A DNA stretch of 64,000 nucleotides. Source: Obelidium mucronatum (taxonomy: Eukaryota; Chytridiomycota; Chytridiomycetes; Chytridiales; Chytriomycetaceae). The first letter of the stretch is position 1; each line of letters begins with the position of its first letter. The stretch is taken from assembly GCA_025765595.1 (NCBI GenBank), contig JAIVFH010000098.1:1-64000 (forward strand). Direction: 5' to 3'. The position numbers and the translations under genes were made by a program. Below are positions 9,013 through 19,885 of the stretch, piece after piece. Under the pieces are notes generated by a model that ran no database searches, had not been told where the DNA came from, and worked only from the letters and a program-made list of their open reading frames with translations.

Positions 9013-10257
9013 TCTCAAAACTTTGGGCATCTGGTGGGGTTTGCCATCAGAAAATTTTTCTGAGCCTTCATCCTGAAATTTTCTGGCAAAAATTTCACTC
9101 AAATGGAAAAAGTTGTCGCCCAGTGCCCTTAATGGGTTTAATGAATGACGTAATACAAACTTGTGTCTCACATGTTACAAATCATTATTCTTCCATTGTT
9201 ATTTCTATTTGACTGAGCTACCTTTTGAATTCAAATCAAGTTAATTAATTCTTCAGAATTCACAATCAGGAATTTATTCACTACAAAATAAGTAGTTAAG
9301 TTTACATGCAATCAAGAATTAATATAAGTTGACATAGTGCAGTTTTGAAATGGCAGTGGCTTTGAAGATGATCTGGTGGGGCAAAATTTTCTCTCTCAGG
9401 CACGTATTAAAATTGTTAATAAACATGCAGGGTGAAAAATTGATGTTGGGAAAAAAATTTGCCATGAAATTTTAATGGGGATGGCAATATGTACAAGTGC
9501 AGAGTTGAGAAAATTTTCATTGGATCATTATGTTAAGTTAAAAATTCTCATAGTTTATATTGCAATAGAAGAGATTTCTGCAGTTAAGTTGCTTTAGTCT
9601 TCATTGTGCAGCCGAATAATTTGTTCTTGGTTGTTTTATGTTCACAGGTGCGAAGGGTCATTATCGGGGGAAAACTCCCCATTAGGGCTCCTATGGGTCC
9701 AATTGGTTTGCTATTAGGAGTGGAAAACGCTAGTAGTGCTCCTATTAGGAGCAAAAAATCCGATTAGGAGCAATGAATTTTGGATGGACAATTGTTATTA
9801 GCTACTTGAATGTACCTACTCAGCTGCTACTCTAGCCCATCCCCAGTATTTCAAACTCCGATTACAACTCCGAGTACTAAGCTAGCAGCTACCATCTACT
9901 GGCTCTGAAGTCCCGCCAAGTCCCGCCACCGCAGAGGAGGGTCCCGCCAGATGGTCCCGCCAACTGTTAAATTCCAAAGACAGCAAAACTTGTTCTGAAA
10001 GAGGAGTATCTTATGTCCTTGACATCAGAGGTAGTGTATTGTATTTCTTATCTTTGTAATTTTTATTGAAGCGGCAAACCAATCGCTCCAAGAGAACACT
10101 TCAGACTACCGTTGGGTCCCTTCTTGTTGTTTCCACCAACCGCCTTCTTTGCAGTAGGTTTGGGTCCAACGGCTTGTTGAGTTGGGTCACAAGTGAGTCA
10201 CAGCATGTTCCATTGCCTTGGCAAGTAGTTCCGTTTTCCCTGCTGCAACCAAAGTTC
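9013..10257. other. Non-coding AT-rich spacer with array 4 and a TCCCGCC cluster
   Basis: No gene visible. Position 9677-9770 holds a small palindromic array (CCCATTAGGG, CCAATTGG, CTATTAGGAG, CCTATTAGGAG, CCGATTAGGAG). Positions 9910-9918, 9920-9928, 9941-9949 and 9954-9962 are four copies of GTCCCGCCA within 53 bp. The rest is AT-rich. Confidence 0.6.
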
Positions 10258-10587
10258 TTAATAGTCGAAGCAGTTCTTGGTCGCGTGATTTGTCATTCCA
10301 GGGCAGAGGACACATTCCAACTTTGCCTTTTTGTTTGCAGTTGAGGATTCTCCCTGATCTTTGAATTTTTGCTTAAACTGTTGGGCTTTAGCAGCTTTGT
10401 CTTTGCCCATTGACTTAGGTTGTTTCAATTTGCCTTCGCCCTTGACGTGAGTCAACATCAAGAGATGGGTTATTTCTTCCACCAGCTCCATTGCGTCCTT
10501 GAAAGCAATGCTTCCTTTGTATTCCAGCTTGGTTTTCAAAGGTTGCAGTCTGGTGGCAAGTGGACTTGTTTTGGCTCTGTCTGGCAT
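10258..10587 (-). pseudogene. Gag-like fragment with zinc knuckle
   Basis: A 109-codon frame, Lys-rich, ending in CVLCPGMTNHATKNC, a CX2CX5HX4C zinc-knuckle-like motif, followed by FDY and a stop. This is the layout of a retrotransposon gag C-terminus. There is no protease or reverse transcriptase next to it. Frameshifted sequence upstream (to about 10690) may be part of the same decayed frame. Assignment rests on one motif. Confidence 0.35.
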
Positions 10588-10639
10588 TCAAAACTGTAGC
10601 TACCACAGTTTCCAACACGATGGTTGGAACCACTAGGCT

Positions 10640-11467
10640 CCCAGATTAACTTCACTAGAGACATTTGCTCATTTAGGGGTGTTTGCGATAAGTCAGAATT
10701 TCTATTTTGATTGCCAGAAAATTAAAAGAGGCTGTCCTCTTTGTTTCCAAATTTAAAATCTTGGGGGATGGCCAGAAGATGTCAAACAAGCCAAAAGCAG
10801 ACAGATTCTCATCATGAGTCTGCCTGCAATATGTACTGCTTACTAGGCATTACTCTGGCCTTGAGTCAATTCTCATTTTGCCTTCTTTTAGAGCTTCCAT
10901 TATTTGTGTTAGTTGATGAAATCAATTAGAGGAAAGCTTCTTCTGGTTTTAAGGTGGACAAGCATGACATGGCAGCAGCCAGAAAATTAAATCAGTAAAG
11001 CATGATTACTCAGGTCAAAAAACCCTTCTTGAGACAGTTGTGTTGTCTGGAGTTACCCCTTCTTAACCCTCAAACCATTTGAACAAAGTAGGAACATCTT
11101 TTCTATAAATAGAACTACAAGGAATTGGCTTTCAACCCTGGAGGCACATGAAACTCATGTTGCAAGCTCCATGTTTGGAAATAAAGTTAAAAAAGAATTC
11201 TCTCCAAAATCTCTCTAGTGTCCACAACAATCAGCTCACCTGTCTACAGAACCAGCACCGCTTCCAGTCCCTCTACAACACAAACCCCCCCTTAACATGA
11301 CAGGTCGACAAGCAACCTGCAAATGCTTTTGCTTTCTTTGTCTTCTGTTCTGACCAATTGGATTTTGAAGTCTTTGGGAACGGCATCATTGAACACTTTA
11401 TTTTATTGGTTAATTTTGGATTGGAATATTCAATTTTAGCTCTTATTTTGAAGTTTTAATTTCAATA
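10640..11467. other. Non-coding spacer
   Basis: I see no convincing coding region, RNA gene or ordered repeat in this stretch. Confidence 0.5.
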
Positions 11468-12215
11468 TTACTTTGTTTTTAAGGCACTGGAGGCGTTTAT
11501 GTGTCTCTTGATTGAATCAATGGCGCTTCTCCATGCTACAAGGTACAATCGCTTTTCAGGTGGGATAATGGTGTTGGTCATTCTGTTGTTCCAGTTCATC
11601 CATTGCAATCCTAATTTGTTTGTTATGAGGACCCTCCATCTTAAAAACAAAGATTGGTCTTTACCAGCATTGTCCATCTGTCCAAAGCATTCTCAAATGA
11701 TTTTGATTGCTTTCCAGCAGTATGGATCTGCAATTAAGTCCGCACGATCAACTACTTGTTTCCACTTGTGGTTGTCCATGAAAGTTGATAGTACTCCCAA
11801 GGCCTGGTTATGATTGCTCAGATATTTGGCTCTGGTGTCCTGTTTACTGAAGAAGGTCTGTTCTCTCTTTTCGAAAGCGACAGTAACCTCAGTGTACAGT
11901 TTGCAGTCTTCTTTGAACTAGCCGATAGCAGTTTCAAATTCAGTTTGATCATTATAGATCTTTCCAAGTTTTGGGTCCTCATCATCCCTTCCTTGAGCTC
12001 ACGTCAAAGTTGTGGCTTTGGTCCAGGGAGGACATCTGCTCTCAGGTCAACTGGACGCTCTGGTACTTCAGGTACTGTGAACCTGGAGTCCAAACTGGTA
12101 CTATGGCCAGTGTGTTCAAGATATTCGATGATATTATCTAATCTCTCAGTGAATGAGACCAGATTGATTGTAGTCAAATCTGGTGGACGTTGTACGCCTT
12201 GGTTTCAGACATGTG
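11468..12215 (-). pseudogene. Decayed coding sequence, possible retroelement gag
   Basis: On the minus strand a protein-like sequence runs from about 12215 to 11468 with two internal stops (near 12009 and 11922) and a frame change near 11945. Recognisable segments are FTERLDNIIEYLEHTG, PERPVDLRADVLPGPKPQL, FMDNHKWKQVVDRADLIADPYCWKA and MTNTIIPPEKRLYLVAWRSAID. No known motif. Its orientation and position upstream of the zinc-knuckle fragment at 10258-10587 fit one broken gag-like gene, but this is inference. Confidence 0.35.
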
Positions 12216-12547
12216 ATATATTTTTGTTGTCTTGGAGGAGATTAATATAGTGTTATGAAGAGGGAGATTACAAATGCTGTGGTGCACCACCAAATGGTCA
12301 GACACAGCTGAAAGGATTGTTGGAAGAGTGTTTAATTTGGTTTATGATTTCTTATGAGTCATGCTGCTTGGATCAGATTGTGTGAAGAAAGCATCAACCT
12401 TAGAGAAATATTCATTCCATACCAAGTCTTGTTAGCAGTGTAGTCCTATCTATACACAGGAAGACTCAGATTTGGTATTGTTTGGTTTGGTAGGTGGTAT
12501 TCTCAGATAAAAGCTTAATAGTTGATAGAACCACTCATCGACAGCCA

Positions 12548-12619
12548 GGTTGTATAGTGTAGTGGTCATCACCCTGGTTTTTGATACCAGTAACCCCGGT
12601 TCGAATCCGGGTACGACCT
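12548..12619 (+). tRNA. tRNA-Gln(UUG)
   Basis: Full cloverleaf: acceptor GGTTGTA/TACGACC (one G-U), anticodon stem CTGGT/ACCAG with loop TTTTGAT (anticodon TTG), T arm CCCGG-TTCGAAT-CCGGG, which is also a consensus B box. No intron. A TTTT terminator lies at 12657-12660. CCA is not encoded, as expected in eukaryotes. Confidence 0.95.
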
Positions 12620-12696
12620 ATTGAACGATGCAATTGCTTATCTGGAACAAAACTCGCTTTTATGGATAACTTTATTGAATACACACTCGGCAAAAG

Positions 12697-12769
12697 CGAG
12701 CGTACCAGGGGTCGAACCTGGAATCTCTTGATTCGTAGTCAAGCGCGGTAACCATTTTGCCATACGCCC
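12697..12769 (-). tRNA. tRNA-Arg(ACG)
   Basis: Read on the minus strand: acceptor GGGCGTA/TACGCTC with one G-U pair, discriminator G, anticodon stem CTTGA/TCAAG with loop CTACGAA (anticodon ACG), T arm CCAGG-TTCGACC-CCTGG. A TTTT terminator follows immediately (plus 12692-12695). Convergent with the tRNA-Gln gene 77 bp away. Confidence 0.94.
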
Positions 12770-13161
12770 ACATGATCCAAGTAATGGCAAATCGATATAC
12801 TTCATTCTCGCTGTAATTCACAACTGAGAACACAGATGCACATTGGATGGCAAGGCCCTACTGCTACGGGACTCAGGCCAACTGTTTTTATACATGTCTG
12901 ATGTTTTGGCAAAATATCCCATATTCCAAATTCCAATTTACCAATGTGAGGCCAGTGCTTTTCACACTGGTAAGAAATGTTTACTCTCTTATGTTCTAAC
13001 ACTTCTGGAGTCTGCCTGTATTGGGTGTAGTAATCTGGCTAAAAATAAATAGTTTGCACACAATCCACTGTTGTAATGTTCAAGCAGGTAGTTTAACTGT
13101 CAGGTTTCCCTGTGCCTGATCCTGACCTGACAGTGCCTGAAAGAGCTGCTGGGTATGGCAG
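12770..13161. other. Non-coding spacer
   Basis: No gene or structured repeat recognised between the tRNA-Arg gene and the next palindromic array. The 12216-12547 interval left of the tRNA pair is likewise empty. Confidence 0.5.
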
Positions 13162-13232
13162 ATCCCAATTGGGACCTAGTCGGACTCTAAATTGTTTTCT
13201 GACTAGGGGTCTCAATCGGGGCCTGAATCGTG
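13162..13232. repeat. CCNAWTNGG palindromic repeat array 5 (short)
   Basis: Short cluster CCCAATTGGG, CCTAGTCGG, CTGACTAGGGG, CAATCGGGG, CTGAATCG with the same unit style as the four other arrays. It is the rightmost one seen. Confidence 0.6.
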
Positions 13233-13452
13233 CCACATACATAGGCCAAGCATTGGTAACAAAGTCCCTGCTGTTTGAACACACAAGAAACAAGGACGTG
13301 AATATTCCCAATACAGGATTGCATGCAGTTGCAACTTCCTACTGGGCTTGTTGTCCAATCCTCAGGAAATTGTGAATCCAACCAAGGAAGGCACCATGGC
13401 CAAGCCCGCGTGCCAAACCTGGATTGCATTGACAAGTACCCAACTTGAAGCA

Positions 13453-13485
<33 letters not shown>
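13453..13485. repeat. 33-bp G homopolymer
   Basis: Thirty-three consecutive G on the plus strand, immediately upstream of copy 2 of the unknown repeated gene. Could form G-quadruplexes if real; exact length is also a classic sequencing or assembly artefact. Confidence 0.95.
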
Positions 13486-13487
<2 letters not shown>

Positions 13488-13490
13488 AGC

Positions 13491-13993
13491 AAGCTCTTTG
13501 GAAACTGGAACAATCTGGATCAATCAAGCAACTGCGAGGAGGAGATCTGAAGATGTGGAGCACATCACAGCTGGTCCAAGCAATATCAATCCAAAAGCGC
13601 AGATTTGGCTCAATCTACCAAAATGATTGAATAAATCAATAGAACAGGTGAAGAAGCAACCTGTTGGTGATGGATGGAATCCTGGGACAGCATTGGTGGT
13701 TCTCCTGCATTTGGCCTAACCACGGTTCCTTTGAGCTGCAACCTGCACTGCAAAGAAGCAAAGTGACTGAGTGTATGTCTCTAGTGGAATCCTGGGACGG
13801 CATTGGTGGTTCTCCTGCATCAACACCAGCAGCACAGGACAATGGCAATGAAAAACTGCCCTATTCAAGATCAGATGTGGGATCAGATTGGGGGCATGGT
13901 CAGATGGTTATGGTGGATGGGGAATTCAAAGAAGGGCTATCAATCCTTGAATGGGAATTGTACACACCTGGTGGATACAGGGCTGACTTCTGA
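13491..13993 (+). pseudogene. Repeated gene family of unknown function, copy 2
   Basis: Homologue of the minus-strand frame at 2447-2890: TGTIW.NQATARRRS.DVEHI.AGPSN..PKAQIWLNL, then a stop (TGA near 13625), PVGDGWNPG, and after an internal duplication GGSPASTPAAQDNGNEKLPYS, SDVGSDWG and ELYTPGGYRADF with a stop at 13991-13993. The stop, the duplication and the adjoining G run suggest a dead copy. The strongest conservation between copies is at the acidic C-terminus. Confidence 0.45.
13676..13822 (+). repeat. Partial direct duplication inside copy 2
   Basis: GGAATCCTGGGACNGCATTGGTGGTTCTCCTGCAT occurs at 13676-13710 and again at 13790-13822, about 113 bp apart. Copy 1 has the corresponding segment once, so the event is private to copy 2. 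Confidence 0.75.
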
Positions 13994-14183
13994 GTGTATG
14001 TATTTGTGATTTCTTTATTCCCTTTCTTTTTTGTTGGAATTGAGTTTTAAAATTTGCAAGGCAATGAGCTGCATAACAAAACTTTATTCAGCTATTCTAA
14101 TGTATGACATTACAATCGTCAATTCAGCCAAAACCTGGATTGATGCCGTCAGCCTCGCTACTTCCAAGTCTGCCCTGTACACC

Positions 14184-14345
14184 TTACACAAGAAGACAGA
14201 CATTGTCTTCACAGAATCCAACGGTCTTACCTTTTGTGATGACCTCATTTACAACAGCCACAAGGACAGATGGCTGGGCAGGTTTCCAGTGATTGACCGC
14301 GTCCATGCCTGGACACTGGAATACTTTTCTTTGCTTCACCAAAAT
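14184..14345 (-). pseudogene. KDZ-associated gene, copy C (fragment)
   Basis: VFQCPGMDAVNHWKPAQPSVLV is nearly identical to VFQCPGMDAVNHWKPVQPSALV of copy B (7525-7605), with matching nucleotides GATGGCTGG.CAGGTTTCCAGTGATTG. Homology fades on both sides. Copy B carries 20 extra bases (7606-7625) just upstream of the shared block. Confidence 0.65.
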
Positions 14346-14442
14346 GGAACAAAGTTGTGCTTTCATGTTCCTTATACACCGCAATATTTCTCTACTTTTT
14401 GATGAAATAACCAAACAGTATTGTCCTGTTTAATGATGCTTA

Positions 14443-14690
14443 GCGTGTGTTTTTCACAGAACAATGATAAACATACTTGGTGGAGCAAGTTTGGGTATCT
14501 TCCATTTGTTTCTTGCCTTGCAAGTCTTCTTTTTCTTCCGCCACTTCAAGGGCTTCTTTGAGTCTGGCTATTTTGTGGTCCTTTTTGGCAACAGTTTCAA
14601 GTAGAAACTTAACTTGGGCAGCAGAGAGATGTTGGATATGTTGATGGAAGATGTAGATGATATTTATTGCAGATCAGAGAATGGGCAATG
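14443..14690 (-). other. Orphan coiled-coil-like coding fragment
   Basis: A stop-free minus-strand stretch without ATG encoding HLSAAQVKFLLETVAKKD and KIARLKEALEVAEEKEDL, a heptad-rich helix, ending at a TAA. It looks like a leftover exon; no family recognised. Confidence 0.25.
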
Positions 14691-14699
14691 TTTCAGGTT

Positions 14700-16502
14700 G
14701 GTACTGGACGGGTTGAGTTTGTAGTTCTTAAACTTTATTAGCCAACTGTGATTCAAGGCCTTGCCCAGTTTGCACTCAATCAGTCATCAGATGCAGAAAA
14801 TCTAAAAATTAAAAATGCAGCTCTTCAGGTTAATCAAAAGTTTACTTCATTGCTTTCTGTGCCAGCGACAGTTTTGTTTGGGGTAAATACGCTTAGGAAT
14901 GTAGCTCCTCGGAGTGTTATAGCCTTTGTAGTACTTTGGAAGAGTCAACTCTGCCGAATCTTCTGGCACATGTACCTTGAAGCGAGTTCTGCACATTTAC
15001 TACAAGGTAAAGTAATATAATTGCTTCTTTTGTAGGAAACCCCCTTTTTTAATGATTATCCTCCCTGTCACTGCTGCCATTGTACCACACCAAATGGCAG
15101 ACCTCCTGAAAGGATTCCAAGACACCAACAAAAGTTGCCAAGCCGGCTCAAACTCCACAGAAACGTGTGCTTCAGGATCTGCTGCATTTGCTGATTCCCT
15201 AAAGTGCCTTTAAACGATTGCACTTTAAATGCATGAAACAGAGACACGATGGGATTAAATTATATTTGCAATAAGAGAGCTGTAAACCATGTTGTTTTTG
15301 GTTGTTGTGAAAGGACAGTAACAAAAGATGGAATGAAGGAATAGCAAGATACAACACCAATATTAAATTGTTTTTTCATAATTATTTGAAGTGATGGGAT
15401 GGAACCTAGTGCCTCCAAATTACTAGGCCCCAACATAACCAAATAAGTTATGCAACACATGTTAGTTAATAGTTGTTGAGTTCTAACAGCAATCCTTTTT
15501 TTGGCTCCTATTTGGTGGACACACCTTTCAATCAAGATCAAGATCCAAAAAATAGAGGGAAAAACACAAAAGAGATCTGAAAAAGAAAAAGAAAAACTAG
15601 TAAACTACCAACACAGTATCACAAATAGAAACTTTATTGGAAAGCAAGCAAAAAATAAATAAAAAGAAGAATTAATCAACCCAATGCCTTACTAATCCAT
15701 TAATATCCATTTCATTAGGCTCTGGAGAAATCAGCACATGTAGTGGCTGTCAAGGTAGGTCTTTAGGATCAAGTGGCAAGCCAAAGCAGCGCCATTTGAG
15801 ACACAAAAGACTTATCAACGCGAATAGTCGCTTGACTGTGGCGCTTGTGTTGTTAGTTTCTGATTGCTGTTGGTTTTGACGACAGTTCTTCCAGCACCAG
15901 CACACTGAATCATAATTGTACGCTCAGTGTGCACTCAGTGTGAAACAATTCTAGATTCAATATTTGGATTGGCAAACCGGCTTTGTTGTGAGGGGATCCA
16001 AACATGCCAATTAGTAATTCCAGTGCCTCTTACATGCCCCCCTCCCCTCCCCAGTGTGTTTCAATTCCAGACACTTGAAGCGGCGCGGCGTCTCAATGTG
16101 GATGTAGTGGACGGCAATGGTTTGGATTGGGTGAAGTAGTTAGGTTTTTTTATTTAATTGGTTGAGTGAATGGATGGATCTGATTGGTCGAGCAAATGGC
16201 CAATGAGCGAGGAGCCCTTTTTCCAACCCAAAAATGTTTTCCAACCCACTAACATTCTCACCAAAAACAACAGCACCACCCAACCACTTGTCAACATTAA
16301 AACTTTGCATTAATTAAGAAAAATTTAAGAAAAATATATTATGAACAAATTTCCAAAGTAGGTCTTTATTGATATGAGCCAGAAAATTTCCGACTCTTCA
16401 ATTCTCCTTGTCACGCTCAATAACACAGGTCTGAACTCATTGCAAGTTGTGCAAATAAACTATTTTGTGCTTCTCACCCAAGTTTTTGTAAATTTGACAG
16501 AA
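14700..16502. other. Non-coding spacer
   Basis: No convincing gene. AT-rich with purine-rich patches near 15550-15680. A tRNA-like stretch near 15385-15455 was examined and not accepted. Confidence 0.45.
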
Positions 16503-18240
16503 TTAGTTTCCCCTACCACAGGAGCAGGAAGCCCAGCTAAAAACCAGCCCTGATGAGTTTGGGATCGGTAATTGCGGCAACATTTTTGGCCGCATTTTCA
16601 GGATGATTTTCAGATTCCAGGGATAAATGCCTGTATTCTTGAAGGATCTTGAATATGAACCTTGGTTATCTTGTTTCAGATATAAAGAATGATAGGTATA
16701 AGAGCATCTCCACTGCACTGTTCTATTTCTAAATTTTGAAGAAATTTTCAGCAAATGTCTTCCACCGGGATCGAACTTGGAGCAAAAAAAAATAAAACAC
16801 AGCATTTTGTTTCAATTTTGCCCACTTTTGAAGCACAACAACATATGTTTTATCCCTTGCGCAACCACCCCCACCCATGGTCCATCACTCATCTTCCACC
16901 CATTTGATGCTATGGACACTAACAAGCAATGCTTGATGGTTTCTTGGCTGTATGTTGTTGTTTGACTGACTGCTTCAAACAGGGACAATGCCACGCAAAT
17001 CATCAATTGCTGCAGTTCAAACGTGACAGATCTTGGCCTGGATGCTGTAGCTATTGCAACAGGCTATCTTATTGCGTCTCTTGATCTGAGTCACTGGAGG
17101 TCTCCAATACTGCATGGGCTGCAAGGATGTCATCATCATCCTCAAAAAAAAGTTCGGAAGTCATTGTCAGAGTTGCTGCTCATTGTGATGGCTCAACAGC
17201 GGTGTGGGCAAGGTGTGATGTTTGCTTTATTTCTTCAAAATTTTTTCGAAAAATATCTATAAATAAAGCATAGCGGTGGAGATGCTCTAAGGATTTCCCC
17301 AATCTGGTCAATGGCAGTTTGGGAAAAGGCCCGCACATGATGGAACTCAGAGACCAGGTTCTTTTTCAGATTAGCAAAAAACACATCATCCAGAGGCGGC
17401 AAGAAGTGAGTGACATTGGCAGGGAAATAATAACCGCATATTCCAGAAGCATGTATGGCTTCCAGTGTTGCGGGAGTCTTTTGGGTCCCAAGATTATCAT
17501 GAAGAAGCACTGGAATCAAAACATGGGTACAATTTCAAAAATTCCTCCTTAAAGACTGCCAAAAAAGGCACCCACTGCTCTTCAGATATGTAACCAATTT
17601 TAATGTAGACAAAGTACATTGGAGTGGTGTCTTGGCTCCGTAGTTGCGAAGGTTCAGCTGTCAGTTCAAGGTTTCCATTGTTTGGAATGACCAAAATGTC
17701 ATTTACACAAACACCAGATGCCGTAACAAAGGGAATATAGCTGGCCATAGGACCACGTTCACCTTGGTGGACATTTGGGCAGTTCATGGATGTTCTCACA
17801 AGAAAGGAGCCTTGGGAGCTTTTGTTTTCAAGTTTGATGCACATTTCATCAACATTGACAAGATATCCCATGCTGTAGCCATTCTCGTCCATCCAATCCT
17901 TGAACAGTTTTCCCCAGACTTTCACCTCAATTTCTGTAGCTGGTTTGATGTGGGAGGATGTTAGAGCTGTGACGGCTCATTGGATAATTCACTTTTGGGG
18001 GTGGCCCAAGAAACCATTTAGCCATCCATTTGGATTACAATTTCCTGGTCTGCAGATTCAAAATTTTTGAAATATCCTTCTCTCACAGATTTTTGATTTT
18101 GAGTGAGAAGGAATACTATGGTTGGCAGTGACTTGCTTGGTAGCTTGGTGTTGGGGTATTGACTGATTCACCAAGGCACTGATTTCTTGAAAACCTTGGG
18201 AAGCAGTGATTTGGTTGTGGTGAGAGCTATTGGATGTCAA
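16503..18240 (-). pseudogene. pogo/Tc1-type DDE_1 transposase, split by an insertion
   Basis: Minus-strand transposase remains. The N-terminal part (about 18240-17930) includes NPNGWLNGFLGHP, like the CENP-B-type HTH region. The catalytic part has YLVNVDEMC (first Asp, near 17855) and, after a 1-nt frameshift near 17517, LLHDNLGTQKT (second Asp, near 17500) and YFPANVTHFLPPLDDVF (near 17400). The frame is interrupted at QIGEIL by the 586-bp element at 16702-17287. The C-terminus resumes beyond it at 16698-16560 with SFKNTGIYPWN, a usual end-motif of this family, though in a shifted frame. Element ends were not located. Confidence 0.75.
16702..17287. mobile_element. 586-bp non-autonomous TIR element in the DDE_1 transposase gene
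   Basis: Terminal inverted repeats GAGCATCTCCACYGC (16702-16716 and the reverse complement of 17273-17287), weaker similarity continuing inward, flanked on both sides by TAA (16699-16701 and 17288-17290). A 3-bp TAA/TTA duplication is the hallmark of PIF/Harbinger-type transposition. Interior open frames are short and unrecognised, so it is non-autonomous. Removing it brings the two halves of the host transposase gene together (apart from frameshifts). Confidence 0.75.
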
Positions 18241-18299
18241 TTTTTTTCGTCTTGTTATTTGTTGTTTATGGTGATTTTATTGTGGTGTTAGCAGTTGCC

Positions 18300-19885
18300 T
18301 TCTATGGGCAGTTTTTAAGGAGGTGGGTGACATCAACTGGAACACATAGAGAATAGCATCTGCTTGGGTTAATCTCTGTTGAAATTAAACAGGCAAGGAA
18401 AGAATTTGAACAGTCACCTGTCAGGCTTGACTACATTAGCTCCATTCTTTATCCAGCGTACACCCCCAGTGCAGAGTGAGTAGCGGCACATCTGTCGGCA
18501 GTCAGTAATGGAGAGTTGATATGACTTTTTTTTTCAAAGGTGACACAATTGCTAGATATGACCAGTTTAACTAGTAAAGCCAAAAATTAAATGCACCAAT
18601 CACTGACAGACACAGCTATCTTCTCAAACACCTGGGACAAAGGATTCATTTAATCCGACCATAGATGTTCCAAGTTCCTCCAATCCAATCAAGCTGCCAC
18701 CACCAAACCCATGTATGAAATAACCAAGTACATGGCTGTGCTCTACAAAGCTTAAATCCCTGTTTGTTAGAATCACATATGTGGCTCTGGATCCCTCCAG
18801 TGTAAAACAAGTCTATTTCTCTCAGTTTGATGGTGGATTCCTGAACATTTTTCTACCTGTGCTGTATACTGTAATTCTCTGTGGGCATTTTTCTATTATC
18901 ATAATTGGTAGGTGACGCAGCACCGGAAAATTACAGCCGCTGAGTGTTGTATGGCTAAGAGGCAGCTTATGACTCTCGGGGAAAGGGGCGGTGGACATTG
19001 CCTGTGCACGATCTTACTTCCGCAAAAGCAACAAGGGTGAAGTATAGTGCACGAGCAAACTTCTCCACATATTTGTGCCTTTTCCGGTGGAGAAAACCTC
19101 CCCCTATTTATACCTTCAGAACTCTGAAACAAGGGGGTTTTTCTAGGACATCAAAGGTCATGCTCAGCACACCTACAGATTCCAACATCTATGGAATATG
19201 AAACTGCAGAATTAGCAATTTTATTGACATTATTCTTTTTTTTTCAAACCCATTTAAGATGCATTAAATGATAAATTGTTTTAATTCATTGGTGTTGTTG
19301 GTGTGGTTTGAACAAAGAAAATCATCAAAAAGCCAATTCCAGCACACAACATACAGTCCTAACCATGCAGCATCATTTTATCAATACCAGCCTATAATTG
19401 AATGCACAAACAGCATCATTTAATCAATACCAGCCTATAATTGAATGCACAAACAGCCTTATTGCTCTCCTGTAGTCAAGGGTGAATAACGTGTGTTCGA
19501 ATTGGTTACCAAGGCCCCAACAAAACCAACAACGTTTTGAGGATTCAGGACTATTTAAATCTATAAAGTACTGCACCACTCCACCTTATACAACCACAAG
19601 AGAAAGCCTGAAAGAGCGGAAACAGACGCTAATTTAAAGCATTAATTAGTGTAAAATTTTTCACTCAGTTGTGGTAACTTGTAGCCAAGACATGGTTAAA
19701 AGGGTAATGAGCACAAAGAACTTGTTCTTGTTCACCATGCAGCGTTTTTATTATTATCTTGTTTGAGTGCAATTAGAGTTTGATCCTGTGGGACTCCCTG
19801 GTTGTCTCCAGGGAGTAACGTGACTCCCCAAACAAATGAGCTAGGTGCAATATAGTGATTTTTATTGAAAAGAGAAGAAGCAAGT
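18300..19885. other. Non-coding spacer with a tandem repeat and an isolated TATA box
   Basis: No gene accepted. A 43-bp unit is tandemly duplicated at 19368-19410 and 19411-19453 with one mismatch. On the minus strand TATAAATAGGGG (19101-19112) heads a GC-rich segment running to about 18900, which has no good open frame and could specify an untranslated RNA; nothing else supports that. Confidence 0.5.

Noticed and set aside
13348..13563. Poly-Gly/poly-Pro open frames
   Set aside because: Produced by the 33-bp G run.
15380..15460. tRNA-like stretch on the minus strand (GGTTCCATCCC near a B box, hairpin CATAAC...GTTATG)
   Set aside because: The acceptor and T stems do not pair and the D-like stem is too long; at best a decayed SINE head.
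16750..16790. B-box-like AGTTCGATCCC on the minus strand inside the TIR element
   Set aside because: The adjacent five-base arms are not complementary and no cloverleaf forms.
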